This document shows, piece by piece, positions 7,037-12,956 of a stretch of DNA of 12,956 nt. The stretch comes from Alphaproteobacteria bacterium (GTDB lineage: Bacteria > Pseudomonadota > Alphaproteobacteria > Rs-D84): assembly GCA_017642565.1 (NCBI GenBank), contig JAGCOU010000056.1, positions 1 through 12,956 on the forward strand, given 5' to 3'. The translations under genes were made by a program, and so were the position numbers. The notes below the pieces were generated by a model that was not told where the DNA came from, did not search any database, and saw only the letters and a program-made list of their open reading frames with translations. How positions within the stretch are numbered: position 1 is the stretch's first letter; every line of letters begins with the position of its first letter.

Positions 7037-7921
7037 GTGTTTGATACAAGAAAATTAAAAACATTCTCGTGGGTTAATGTTGGTAACCCAGATCATGAAG
7101 ATTTTGAACGTTTGTTGAATGAATATAAAATAGACGAAGATACTATATCCGACATTTTGGATATGGATGAACAACCTCGTATTGAAATAGAAGACGATTA
7201 CAAAGTTATAATTGTTCGATTCCCTATTGCTAATCGCGAAGTTGATACCACATGGCATACTGAACCGTTGTCGATAATTTATTCCAGTAAACAAGTTATA
7301 ACTGTTTGTCGTAAACGTTGCGATTTGTTGGACAAGATTAAAGAAGACGAAATGGTATCGCGTGAGACTTTTATTTTAAATGTAATTTGGTATATCGCAG
7401 AATCTTATTTGCGCGCGTTAAAAGAATTAAACAAGAAAGTATTAGCGTCCAAGAAAACTTTGCAAGAACGTATTCGTAAACAAGAATTAATGCAGTTGTT
7501 AGAGGTTGAAAATGCCTATACGTTATATATGGCATCATTAAAAGGTAATTTAACTGTGATGGATAAGATTGATAAGATGCGTGGCTTTGTCAAAGATGAA
7601 GATAATCAAGAACTGGCCGAAGATACACGCATTGAATTTAATCAGGCTGTTGAAATTGTTACCAGTTATAGCAAGATGTTAAAATCTATCAAAGAAACAT
7701 TTGAAAGCGTGATTAACATAGATTCCAACACTTACATTAATCGTTTGACTATATGGAATATTATTTTGATGGTGCCAAGTGTTGTTGTCGGTTATTATGG
7801 TATGAATGTCGCATTGCCTTATGCGGATTACGCTCATACTGCGTTGGTGATATTTATATCTATTATGATATTGCTTACGGGGTATGGTTTATATACCCTG
7901 GCCCGTCGCCGTGTGTTTTGA
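7037..7921 (+). CDS. corA: CorA-family divalent cation transporter
   Basis: A 294-residue inner-membrane channel of the CorA family, which moves Mg2+ (or Co2+, Ni2+, sometimes Zn2+) as a pentamer. The large N-terminal cytoplasmic part (to about residue 230) ends in a long charged helix. Two transmembrane helices close the protein, at about 233-252 and 266-287. The family filter motif GMN is at residues 255-257 in the context GYYGMNVALP, followed by a short periplasmic loop, and the C-terminus is basic (ARRRVF). The loop lacks the MPEL sequence of classical enterobacterial CorA, so the exact ion is open. The start is GTG at 7037, supported by AAAGGAG eight bases upstream. Two small membrane or lipoprotein genes follow, separated by a possible extra promoter. 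Confidence 0.93.
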   Translation: MFDTRKLKTFSWVNVGNPDHEDFERLLNEYKIDEDTISDILDMDEQPRIEIEDDYKVIIVRFPIANREVDTTWHTEPLSIIYSSKQVITVCRKRCDLLDKIKEDEMVSRETFILNVIWYIAESYLRALKELNKKVLASKKTLQERIRKQELMQLLEVENAYTLYMASLKGNLTVMDKIDKMRGFVKDEDNQELAEDTRIEFNQAVEIVTSYSKMLKSIKETFESVINIDSNTYINRLTIWNIILMVPSVVVGYYGMNVALPYADYAHTALVIFISIMILLTGYGLYTLARRRVF

Positions 7922-7927
7922 ATTTTC

Positions 7928-7955
7928 TTGATAATTTGTGTTTGAATGATACTAT
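7928..7955 (+). promoter_or_regulatory. Candidate promoter for the small membrane protein gene
   Basis: TTGATA (7928-7933), 16 bases, then TACTAT (7950-7955) lie in the 56-base gap after the CorA-family gene. No terminator precedes it, so the downstream pair may be transcribed both by read-through and from here. Confidence 0.45.
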
Positions 7956-7977
7956 TTGCCTTGAAGAGGTGTTTTAA

Positions 7978-8298
7978 ATGATTGAAAAAACGTTAAAAGA
8001 AATTGATGATAACGATTTTCAAAAATGGTGGGCACGTCACCCGTGGCGTAAGGTTCGAATAGTTGATTCTGCCAACCCAAAACAACAGTTTTATCATGTA
8101 AATATGCTTTCGATATGTGCTGCGATAATCGCTGCAGCTGGGGTGGCTGTTGGCGTTTTGTTTACTGATTTGGTAAAATTTCAACAATATGCTTATGATA
8201 AAAACGAATTGACTGAAAAACAAATACAACAAAAATATAGTCAGTATCAAGTTGCGAGATATGAAAAACTTGTTAATCTTCGACAGAAAATGCAATAA
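7978..8298 (+). CDS. Small single-pass membrane protein, unknown function
   Basis: A 106-residue protein that I cannot assign to a family. The N-terminal 42 residues are charged and contain a Trp-rich patch (FQKWWARHPWRKVRIVD). A single transmembrane helix covers about residues 43-66 (MLSICAAIIAAAGVAVGVLF). The C-terminal 40 residues are polar with many Gln, Lys and Tyr, probably helical. The basic segment before the helix predicts the N-terminus inside. GAAGAGG lies about nine bases before the ATG. The lipoprotein gene follows after 18 bases, so these two are likely translated from one message. Its position after a CorA-family channel could mean a functional link, but nothing in the sequence proves this. 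Confidence 0.85.
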   Translation: MIEKTLKEIDDNDFQKWWARHPWRKVRIVDSANPKQQFYHVNMLSICAAIIAAAGVAVGVLFTDLVKFQQYAYDKNELTEKQIQQKYSQYQVARYEKLVNLRQKMQ

Positions 8299-8316
8299 AA
8301 TAAAAAGGAGTGTTTT

Positions 8317-8523
8317 ATGAAAAAGAATTCTAATTTGTTAGCCAGAGGCAAAAAAGTTGCTTTGGTGGTTTTGTTGGCTACAATGATGGCTTCTTGTGGG
8401 CAGACAGACAACAATGTAAAAACCAGTGAATACGGATGGGAACAAGCTTTGACGATTGGTTTTTTTGGCGCGGCAATGTATATTCTAGGTTATGGCGCAG
8501 GAAGATATACTAAGCGTAAATAA
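8317..8523 (+). CDS. Small predicted lipoprotein, unknown function
   Basis: A 68-residue protein with a basic N-terminus, a hydrophobic stretch and a lipobox-like MASC ending in Cys27. This suggests signal peptidase II processing and lipid anchoring. The -3 residue is Met rather than the preferred Leu, which weakens the call slightly. The mature peptide would be only 42 residues. It has a short polar part (GQTDNNVKTSEYGWEQ), then a Gly-rich hydrophobic segment at about 44-60, and a basic end (RYTKRK). AAGGAG lies seven bases before the ATG. The gene follows the small membrane protein gene by 18 bases and is followed by a weak terminator. It resembles tiny entericidin-like lipoproteins in size only; I do not claim homology. 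Confidence 0.78.
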   Translation: MKKNSNLLARGKKVALVVLLATMMASCGQTDNNVKTSEYGWEQALTIGFFGAAMYILGYGAGRYTKRK

Positions 8524-8541
8524 AAAATCGTCATTATATTT

Positions 8542-8580
8542 TGCCTAATCTGCCATTGTGTGACAAGATTGGCATTTTTT
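8542..8580 (+). terminator. Probable intrinsic terminator after the lipoprotein gene
   Basis: TGCC-AATCT (8542-8551, with one bulged T) pairs with AGATTGGCA (8566-8574) and is followed by a run of Ts. The imperfect stem makes it weaker than the other terminators in the window. Confidence 0.6.
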
Positions 8581-8594
8581 GTTTAAATTAATAC

Positions 8595-8622
8595 TTGACG
8601 ATTATTGTATTTGTATTATATT
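8595..8622 (+). promoter_or_regulatory. Candidate promoter for the 61-residue protein gene
   Basis: TTGACG (8595-8600), a 16-base spacer and TATATT (8617-8622) form a near-consensus sigma-70 promoter. The start point would be near 8629, 26 bases before the ATG. With the terminator on each side, it defines an independent transcription unit. Confidence 0.6.
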
Positions 8623-8654
8623 GTGTATTGAATAAGAAACCAAAGGGGTAAAAT

Positions 8655-8840
8655 ATGACAAATTTTGTAGATGAAAACAATGTGTTTAGTGCTGATAAGG
8701 TAAAAAATGTTCCAAGCGAACAACCAAAGGAAGAAGTCTATGATATCATTGGTGGTATATCTGACTACCCATATAGAAAAACAAGAGAATTTCAAATAGG
8801 TAGATGGAAAATCATCATAGAACGCAGAAGACAAAAATAA
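8655..8840 (+). CDS. Small hypothetical protein, 61 residues
   Basis: I do not recognise this protein. It has an acidic N-terminal half (MTNFVDENNVFSADKVKN and EEVYDIIGG) and a strongly basic C-terminal part with aromatic and isoleucine residues (RKTREFQIGRWKIIIERRRQ). There is no signal peptide or transmembrane helix, so it is probably cytoplasmic; the basic end could bind nucleic acid or an acidic partner. AAAGGGG lies six bases before the ATG, a good promoter precedes it and a perfect terminator hairpin begins at its stop codon. That complete signal set is the main reason to accept so short a gene. Confidence 0.72.
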   Translation: MTNFVDENNVFSADKVKNVPSEQPKEEVYDIIGGISDYPYRKTREFQIGRWKIIIERRRQK

Positions 8841-8865
8841 AAAATCGCCAATTTGGCGATTTTTT
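8839..8865. terminator. Bidirectional intrinsic terminator between convergent genes
   Basis: A perfect 12-bp inverted repeat (AAAAAATCGCCA, loop ATT, TGGCGATTTTTT) begins at the stop codon of the 61-residue gene and ends 18 bases from the adk stop. It has T-runs on both strands, so it should serve both convergent genes. Confidence 0.92.
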
Positions 8866-8883
8866 ATTTGCAAATCAACAAGT

Positions 8884-9489
8884 TTAACGTGTCGTTGTTT
8901 TTTGTTGTGCGAGTTTCAAAGCATTGCATACTTTTGCGTAATTTTTTTCAAATTCAAATTCGCTTACATCTACTTCTGAAAATTTTATTCCTGGGGCTGT
9001 GCGCAACCATTCAATTGCAGGACCTGTTACTGTAAAGAAATTATTGATGCGGCGTTCAACAACTTTGACATCCAAATCATCTGCGCGTGCTGCGCCACCG
9101 TTAGCCATATTTTCTTTGATGCGGTTTTGAATACGGTCTAACATAATTTGTTTTGGTACAGTTAAGTAAATAACATGAACATTATAATTTGTTGCATATT
9201 GTTTTACTAACCATTGAGCCTGACCGATTGTGCGTGGAAAACCGTCAACAATCATATCTGCTTTGCCAACTTTTTGAATTGCAACGCCGATGATTTTGAA
9301 CAAGTCTTCATCAGGAACTAATTCACCGCGCGCCATAATTTGTGCCACAGGAGAATCTTTTGGTAAATTGCGCAAAATAGCCCCTGCTTCTACATATTTA
9401 AATCCATTATCTTCAATTAAACGGCGGGCTTGTGTCCCCTTGCCTACGCCTTGACCGCCCATTAAAACAATCATTTTTGAATTTGTCAT
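8884..9489 (-). CDS. adk: Adenylate kinase, divergent short-LID form
   Basis: A 201-residue nucleoside monophosphate kinase that interconverts ATP + AMP and 2 ADP in the cytoplasm. Visible motifs are the P-loop GGQGVGKGT (residues 11-19), the GELVPDE segment, DGFPRT (82-87), and the LID/closing region ARADD (134-138) with Arg146 and Arg147. The LID is short and has no zinc cysteines. Two positions are unusual: the P-loop proline of the usual G-x-P-G-x-G-K is Gln13, and the AMP-site TGD of the usual sTGDmLR is AGA (35-37), although Arg40 is kept. The frame extends 31 codons further upstream, but that stretch is hydrophobic and unlike the family. AAAAGGA eight bases before the ATG at 9489 supports the shorter start. 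It is downstream of rpsA but separated from it by a terminator. Confidence 0.88.
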   Translation of the reverse strand: MTNSKMIVLMGGQGVGKGTQARRLIEDNGFKYVEAGAILRNLPKDSPVAQIMARGELVPDEDLFKIIGVAIQKVGKADMIVDGFPRTIGQAQWLVKQYATNYNVHVIYLTVPKQIMLDRIQNRIKENMANGGAARADDLDVKVVERRINNFFTVTGPAIEWLRTAPGIKFSEVDVSEFEFEKNYAKVCNALKLAQQKTTTR

Positions 9490-9517
9490 TATAATATCCT
9501 TTTGGTTTACGAAAGGC

Positions 9518-9526
9518 ATTCTAGCA
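9518..9526 (-). promoter_or_regulatory. Candidate extended -10 promoter for adk
   Basis: On the minus strand TGCTAGAAT (9526-9518) matches an extended -10 element. Transcription would start about 20 bases before the adk ATG. I see no good -35 box, which extended -10 promoters can do without. Confidence 0.4.
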
Positions 9527-9567
9527 TAGATACAAAATAAATCTATAAAAAAATATAAAATGAGATA

Positions 9568-9590
9568 TAAAAAATCCCGCAAAAGCGGGA
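9568..9590 (-). terminator. Intrinsic terminator of rpsA
   Basis: Read on the minus strand, TCCCGC (9590-9585), loop TTTT, GCGGGA (9580-9575) is followed by six Ts (9574-9569). The stem is short but GC-rich. It lies 25 bases after the rpsA stop and separates rpsA from adk. Confidence 0.88.
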
Positions 9591-9615
9591 CTTTTTATAT
9601 TAAAACCAACAAAAA

Positions 9616-11304
9616 TTATTTTTTGCTGTTTTCAATTGCTGCGCCCAAAATGTCACCCAAAACAGAGCCAGAATCTGCTTCGTTAGCAAATTCTTTGACT
9701 GCTTGTTTTTCAAGTGTCACTTGCAAAGCGCGGATAGACAATTTCACATTGTTACCATCTACAGAAACAACAGATGCTTCGACTGAATCACCAATGTTGT
9801 ATTTAGATGTGTCTTGTTCGTTCTTTTCACGAGACAAATCTGTTCTGCGGATTGTGCCACGAACTTCGCCTGGCAAAGCCAAGATTAATTCGTCTGGTGT
9901 AATTTCAGAAACTGTTCCACAAACAACGGCGCCTTTCTTCAAAGTTGTGCTGTTGTTTTCAGCGTTTTCTGTTAATTGTTTAATACCCAATGTGATACGT
10001 TCTTTTTCTGGATTGATGTCCAAAATTTTCGCTGTGACTTCTTGGCCACGGACAAATTTTTTCAATTCTTCTTCGTCCAGTTTATTCCAAGACAAATCGG
10101 AAATGTGAATCATTCCATCCAATTCAGGTGTCAATGCAACAAACAAGCCGAATTCAGTTGTGTTTTTAATCGGGCCTGTGATAACATCGCCAACCTTGTG
10201 AGATTCTGCAAAATCTTTCCAAGGATTTGGTTGCAATTGTTTATAGCCCAAAGAAATGCGGCGTTTGTCTTGGTCGATGTCCAAAACAACAACGTTGATT
10301 TCTTGACCGTTTTGTAAAACTTTGCTTGGGTGAATATTCTTGTTTGTCCAAGACAATTCAGACATGTGAACCAAACCTTCAATATTGTTACCAAGGTCAA
10401 TAAATGCACCGTAATCTGTCAAAGATGAAACTTTACCAGTCACTGTATCGCCAACATTGAATGCTTTGGAAGCAGTTTCCCAAGGATCTTCTTCCAATTG
10501 TTTTGCACCCAAAGAAATACGATGAGATTCTGGGTCAAATTGAATAACTTTGACTTTGATTTTTTCGCCAACATGGACCAATTCACGTGGATGATTGATG
10601 CGTTTCCAAGACAAGTCCGTTACATGTAACAAACCATCGATTCCGCCCAAATCAACAAACACACCGTAATCAGTGATATTTTTAACAGTACCTTCGACAA
10701 CTGCGCCCAAAGAGATGTTTTTCATCGCTTCTTTTTGTGCGGCTGCGATAGTGTCAGCCTGGATAGCACGGCGAGATACAATTGCATTTGTGCGCAAAGC
10801 ATCCATTTTAAGGACGCGGAATTTGTCTTTCAAACCAATCAAAGATTTGGCATCACGTACTGGTTTATGGTCAACCTGGCTGGATGGCATAAATGCAAAT
10901 ACGCCATTAATATCGACTGTGTAACCACCGCGAACAACATCGATAATTGTTCCTTCGGGGTCAATACCTTCTGCGACTGTCTTTTCTAAATCTTTCCATG
11001 CTTTTTCAGCACGTGCTTTGGTGTAAGACAACACAGCTGTTCCTTCGCGAGATTCGTATCTTTCAACAAAAACATCGATGATGTCGCCAACAGATGGAAC
11101 GGATGCACCGAATTCTTTTAATGGGATACGGCCTTCGGATTTCAAGCCAACATCGACAAAAGCAAAATCGCCACGGATGTCTTTGACTGTACCTTTGGTA
11201 GCATAGCCCTGCAAAGTTTCTTGGGTGCCATAGTTTTTATCAAACATCTGGACGAAATCTTCGCCGGACAGTGGATTAAATAAATCTTTGGATAAATCTT
11301 TCAT
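9616..11304 (-). CDS. rpsA: 30S ribosomal protein S1
   Basis: Ribosomal protein S1 (562 residues) binds mRNA through repeated S1 domains and helps the 30S subunit initiate translation. Six S1 repeats can be followed: about 33-100, 118-185, 205-275, 292-362, 378-448 and 462-530. Repeats three to five are best conserved (DYGVFVDLGGIDGLLHVTDL, DYGAFIDLGNNIEGLVHMSEL, EFGLFVALTPELDGMIHISDL with its edges varied). The sixth is degenerate (GTVSEITPDELILALPGEV). The ATG at 11304 has no Shine-Dalgarno sequence; a hairpin ends three bases before it, a situation compatible with autogenous control as known for S1 in E. coli. A strong promoter lies about 105 bases upstream and a terminator follows. The common neighbour cmk is absent. 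Confidence 0.97.
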   Translation of the reverse strand: MKDLSKDLFNPLSGEDFVQMFDKNYGTQETLQGYATKGTVKDIRGDFAFVDVGLKSEGRIPLKEFGASVPSVGDIIDVFVERYESREGTAVLSYTKARAEKAWKDLEKTVAEGIDPEGTIIDVVRGGYTVDINGVFAFMPSSQVDHKPVRDAKSLIGLKDKFRVLKMDALRTNAIVSRRAIQADTIAAAQKEAMKNISLGAVVEGTVKNITDYGVFVDLGGIDGLLHVTDLSWKRINHPRELVHVGEKIKVKVIQFDPESHRISLGAKQLEEDPWETASKAFNVGDTVTGKVSSLTDYGAFIDLGNNIEGLVHMSELSWTNKNIHPSKVLQNGQEINVVVLDIDQDKRRISLGYKQLQPNPWKDFAESHKVGDVITGPIKNTTEFGLFVALTPELDGMIHISDLSWNKLDEEELKKFVRGQEVTAKILDINPEKERITLGIKQLTENAENNSTTLKKGAVVCGTVSEITPDELILALPGEVRGTIRRTDLSREKNEQDTSKYNIGDSVEASVVSVDGNNVKLSIRALQVTLEKQAVKEFANEADSGSVLGDILGAAIENSKK

Positions 11305-11408
11305 GAGAATTTATAACAAAGTTTGCCATCGTCATAAATTTCTAGATAAAGACGAGGTCTTGTGGGGTTAATCGGATTGTCTTCGTGCCCACCCGCGAAA
11401 ACAGGCAC
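11301..11408 (-). CDS. Possible 35-residue leader ORF overlapping rpsA (tentative)
   Basis: An open frame from GTG at 11408 ends in TGA at 11301, overlapping the rpsA ATG as ATGA, the usual junction for translational coupling. The product would contain NPINPTRPRLYLEIYDDGKL and a CYKFS end, which looks protein-like. Against it: there is no ribosome-binding site before the GTG, the GTG overlaps the -10 box of the rpsA promoter candidate, and the same bases form a stable hairpin. An open frame of this length can occur by chance. Confidence 0.2.
   Translation of the reverse strand: MPVFAGGHEDNPINPTRPRLYLEIYDDGKLCYKFS
11308..11340 (-). promoter_or_regulatory. Hairpin in the rpsA translation initiation region
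   Basis: On the minus strand AATTTATGACGA (11340-11329) pairs with TTGTTATAAATT (11319-11308) over 12 bp including two G-U pairs, around a 9-base loop. Only CTC separates it from the ATG, in the place where a ribosome-binding site would be. Further upstream in the leader GTGCC (11408-11404) can pair with GGCAC (11389-11385), and GAAGAC with GTCTTT. Structure plus missing Shine-Dalgarno suggests feedback control by S1; this is inference. Confidence 0.5.
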
Positions 11409-11437
11409 ATTATATAAGCGTTTTAAAAGAAAATCAA
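11409..11437 (-). promoter_or_regulatory. Promoter of rpsA
   Basis: On the minus strand TTGATT (11437-11432), a 17-base spacer and a perfect TATAAT (11414-11409) form a strong sigma-70 promoter. Transcription would start near 11402 and give a leader of about 98 bases. High expression of S1 fits. Confidence 0.75.
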
Positions 11438-11445
11438 GTAAAAAC

Positions 11446-11473
11446 AAATAAAAAATCCGCCCGTGTGGGCGGA
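11446..11473 (-). terminator. Intrinsic terminator after the 297-residue protein gene
   Basis: On the minus strand TCCGCCC (11473-11467), a 4-base loop and GGGCGGA (11462-11456) are followed by TTTTTTATTTG. It lies just after the stop of the unknown gene and just upstream of the rpsA promoter. Confidence 0.9.
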
Positions 11474-11478
11474 CGCAT

Positions 11479-12372
11479 TTATTTTATGCGAGGTTTTATT
11501 TGTTCTTTCATTTCATCGATTAAATATTTGTGTTTATATGAATATTCTGTAGCAAATGATTCGCAAGCATATTTTTTTGTATCTTCCAACCACTTTTTTT
11601 CTTCGTTTATTTTTTCTTGAACGCGTAAAAAACGATTCTTTTGTGTCAATTCGTTCTCGTATTCATGGTATATTTCCTGAAGATTTTCATGGCTTTTTGC
11701 TATGCTAAAGCGATGGTGGTAAATAATTCTTGTTATTTCGTTTAGTCTTTGGAATATGTCTTGTAATTCTTTAATTGCGTCCAGTTGTTTTTGTGTGACA
11801 AAATACGCGGAAATTGATTTTTTCGCTGTATCTGGGACTTCTTCTATTGTTGAATAAGTTTCTTTTACTTCGTCATAACCATCCGCAGGATAATCTTCGG
11901 TTTTTATGAACTCTTTTCTTGTTTTGTAAACAACAGGAATCAATTTTTGGGCGCGTTTAAGCAAATTATTTAATTCTAATTCATGGGATTTTCTGGGCAA
12001 AATAAGAGGATTTTGAAAGCCTGTATTCAAAACATAATGTTTTTTATCAAGCGGAACGAAAATACCACGAAAACGTTCAGGAATATTTTTAAACTGTTCT
12101 TTTGTTATTTTTTGACGAAAATCGAATTCTTTGGCTTGCATCCCATAATCTACGGTGTTATATGAAACGCTCAAATGTTCCATGTATGTGTTAAACAATT
12201 CTTTGAATACAGCAGCATGCATTAATACTTGGTTTTTAGGATTTTCTTTTTTGTAATCGCTGATGTTAAAAAAGCCTTTGCCACAAACCAATGGGTCATA
12301 GATATCTGGATAGGTTTTTGATAATTCGTGAGCGTTTTTTAATTCGCGAATCTTTTTAAAAAATTTGCCCAT
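11479..12372 (-). CDS. Soluble protein of unknown function with C-terminal coiled coil
   Basis: A 297-residue protein that I do not recognise. It has no signal peptide or transmembrane segment, so it is probably cytoplasmic. The N-terminal 25 residues are basic (MGKFFKKIRELKNAHELSK). The central part is mixed alpha/beta in appearance with blocks such as FRGIFVPLDKKHYVLNTGF. The C-terminal third, about 190-285, is rich in Glu, Lys and Gln with heptad-like leucines and isoleucines (LDAIKELQDIFQRLNEITRI, and later EKINEEKKWLEDTKKY), suggesting coiled coil. The frame extends 17 codons upstream of the chosen ATG, but AAAGAGG five bases before the ATG at 12372 marks the start. It follows thyA by 60 bases but has its own strong promoter and terminator, so it can be expressed alone. 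No link to nucleotide metabolism is visible. Confidence 0.85.
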   Translation of the reverse strand: MGKFFKKIRELKNAHELSKTYPDIYDPLVCGKGFFNISDYKKENPKNQVLMHAAVFKELFNTYMEHLSVSYNTVDYGMQAKEFDFRQKITKEQFKNIPERFRGIFVPLDKKHYVLNTGFQNPLILPRKSHELELNNLLKRAQKLIPVVYKTRKEFIKTEDYPADGYDEVKETYSTIEEVPDTAKKSISAYFVTQKQLDAIKELQDIFQRLNEITRIIYHHRFSIAKSHENLQEIYHEYENELTQKNRFLRVQEKINEEKKWLEDTKKYACESFATEYSYKHKYLIDEMKEQIKPRIK

Positions 12373-12402
12373 AATAACCTCTTTAAAATAACTTTCGAGA
12401 TT

Positions 12403-12430
12403 ATTATAGGCAAAAGAAAACACAAGTCAA
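12403..12430 (-). promoter_or_regulatory. Promoter of the 297-residue protein gene
   Basis: On the minus strand TTGACT (12430-12425), a 16-base spacer and TATAAT (12408-12403) match the sigma-70 consensus at 11 of 12 positions. The start would be near 12396, giving a leader of about 24 bases. The -35 box lies immediately after the thyA stop codon, and there is no terminator between the two genes. Confidence 0.75.
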
Positions 12431-12432
12431 AT

Positions 12433-12956
12433 TTATCTTGCGACTTCGCCTTTGATGGCTTCGTGGCACACATAGTCTTTTAATACAAAACCACCTTGGG
12501 CGGACCAATTCAGCAACCCGTTCCAGTGGTTGTCCGGAATTTCTACGGTTGGTAATTTCTTAGGTTCACGAGAAAGTTGCTCTTTGACTTGGTTTATGTG
12601 GTTTTCATAAATGTGGACATCGTGTAATTCACCACGAAGAACACCTGGTTTGTATCCCAATTCTTTTGCATAAAGCAACAACAACATTGCATACGATGCG
12701 ATATTATATGGAATACCCAAAAACATATCGCAAGAGCGTTGTGTCCAAATCAAATTTAGTTTGCCATTGTGAATTAAAATTTGATGCATAATATGGCATG
12801 GTGGCAAAGCCATTTTGTTTTGGTCTGTTGGATTCCAAGCGCTAACAATCAAACGACGATTGTTTGGATCTTTTTTAGCGGTCGCTATTGTTTTTGCTAA
12901 TTGATCAACACCAGGTTTTCTTGTTTTATAATTTTCAAGTGGGTTTTCTGGCTTCC
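12433..12956 (-). CDS. thyA: Thymidylate synthase (5' end beyond window)
   Basis: ThyA makes dTMP from dUMP using methylene-tetrahydrofolate. The C-terminal 173 residues are visible; the frame stays open to the window edge, so the true start lies outside. Conserved elements in order are NRRLIVSAWNP, KMALPPCH with the catalytic cysteine (codon 12798-12796), QRSCD, FLGIPYNIASYA with the dUMP-binding Asn, the DVHIYENHINQ His/Tyr segment, QLSREP, and the family-like C-terminal region GFVLKDYVCHEAIKGEVAR. The frame also opens at TTG 12852, but family residues (VDQLAKTIATAKKDPNNRR) continue upstream, so that is not the start. The next gene downstream has its own promoter at the thyA stop. A dihydrofolate reductase gene is often nearby in other genomes but would lie outside this window. 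Confidence 0.96.
   Translation of the reverse strand, partial: KPENPLENYKTRKPGVDQLAKTIATAKKDPNNRRLIVSAWNPTDQNKMALPPCHIMHQILIHNGKLNLIWTQRSCDMFLGIPYNIASYAMLLLLYAKELGYKPGVLRGELHDVHIYENHINQVKEQLSREPKKLPTVEIPDNHWNGLLNWSAQGGFVLKDYVCHEAIKGEVAR

Noticed and set aside
9490..9582. 31-codon hydrophobic N-terminal extension of adenylate kinase
   Set aside because: It would look like a signal anchor, which cytoplasmic Adk does not have. AAAAGGA before the ATG at 9489 marks the true start, and the extension covers the promoter.
9560..10108. 182-codon plus-strand frame over rpsA
   Set aside because: rpsA is unmistakable on the minus strand; this frame has no recognisable product and starts near the rpsA terminator.
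11474..11490. CGCAT...ATGCG inverted repeat at the stop of the 297-residue gene
   Set aside because: Only 5 bp and overlapping the end of the coding region; the adjacent GC-rich hairpin explains termination.
1..12956. CRISPR arrays, insertion sequences, prophage or tRNA genes
   Set aside because: I saw no regularly spaced repeats, transposase or integrase motifs, terminal inverted repeats, or tRNA cloverleaf sequences in any gap.

Overview
The window looks like chromosomal DNA from an AT-rich alphaproteobacterium. The strongest lineage marker is a GcrA-type cell-cycle regulator at 3499-4095, since this family is essentially confined to Alphaproteobacteria. Housekeeping genes (acpS, corA family, adk, rpsA, thyA) surround several lineage-specific exported or membrane proteins that I cannot name. 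There is no rRNA, tRNA, CRISPR array, transposase, integrase or phage module, and base composition looks even throughout. Gene density is high: every intergenic gap is under 180 bases and most gaps can be explained by promoters and terminators.

Left part (1-3425, minus strand): a tight four-gene run. It starts with a small CpaA/TadV-type prepilin peptidase, followed by three signal-peptide proteins of unknown function with cysteines in their mature parts. Spacings are 15 bases, a 4-base ATGA overlap, and 19 bases. The last gene runs off the window. A 73-base divergent region separates this run from gcrA and holds overlapping promoter candidates with a GANTC site.

Middle (3499-8840): gcrA is followed 17 bases later by a 776-residue, cysteine-free, very acidic single-pass membrane protein with a coiled coil and recurring KP-hydrophobic-acidic motifs. 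A strong hairpin terminates this pair against the convergent acpS. Divergent from acpS lies a CorA-family transporter, then a small single-pass membrane protein and a tiny lipoprotein. Then comes a free-standing 61-residue gene with its own near-consensus promoter and terminator.

Right part (8884-12956, minus strand): read in transcription order this is thyA (5' end cut by the window), an unknown 297-residue soluble protein, rpsA (ribosomal protein S1) and a divergent short-LID adenylate kinase. The unknown gene, rpsA and adk each have their own promoter candidate; hairpin terminators follow the unknown gene, rpsA and adk. The rpsA leader has no Shine-Dalgarno sequence. It instead has a 12-bp hairpin ending three bases before the ATG, and overlaps a short open frame that ends in an ATGA junction with rpsA.

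The parts most likely to be undescribed are the prepilin-peptidase/exported-protein operon, the GcrA-linked acidic membrane protein, and the rpsA leader.
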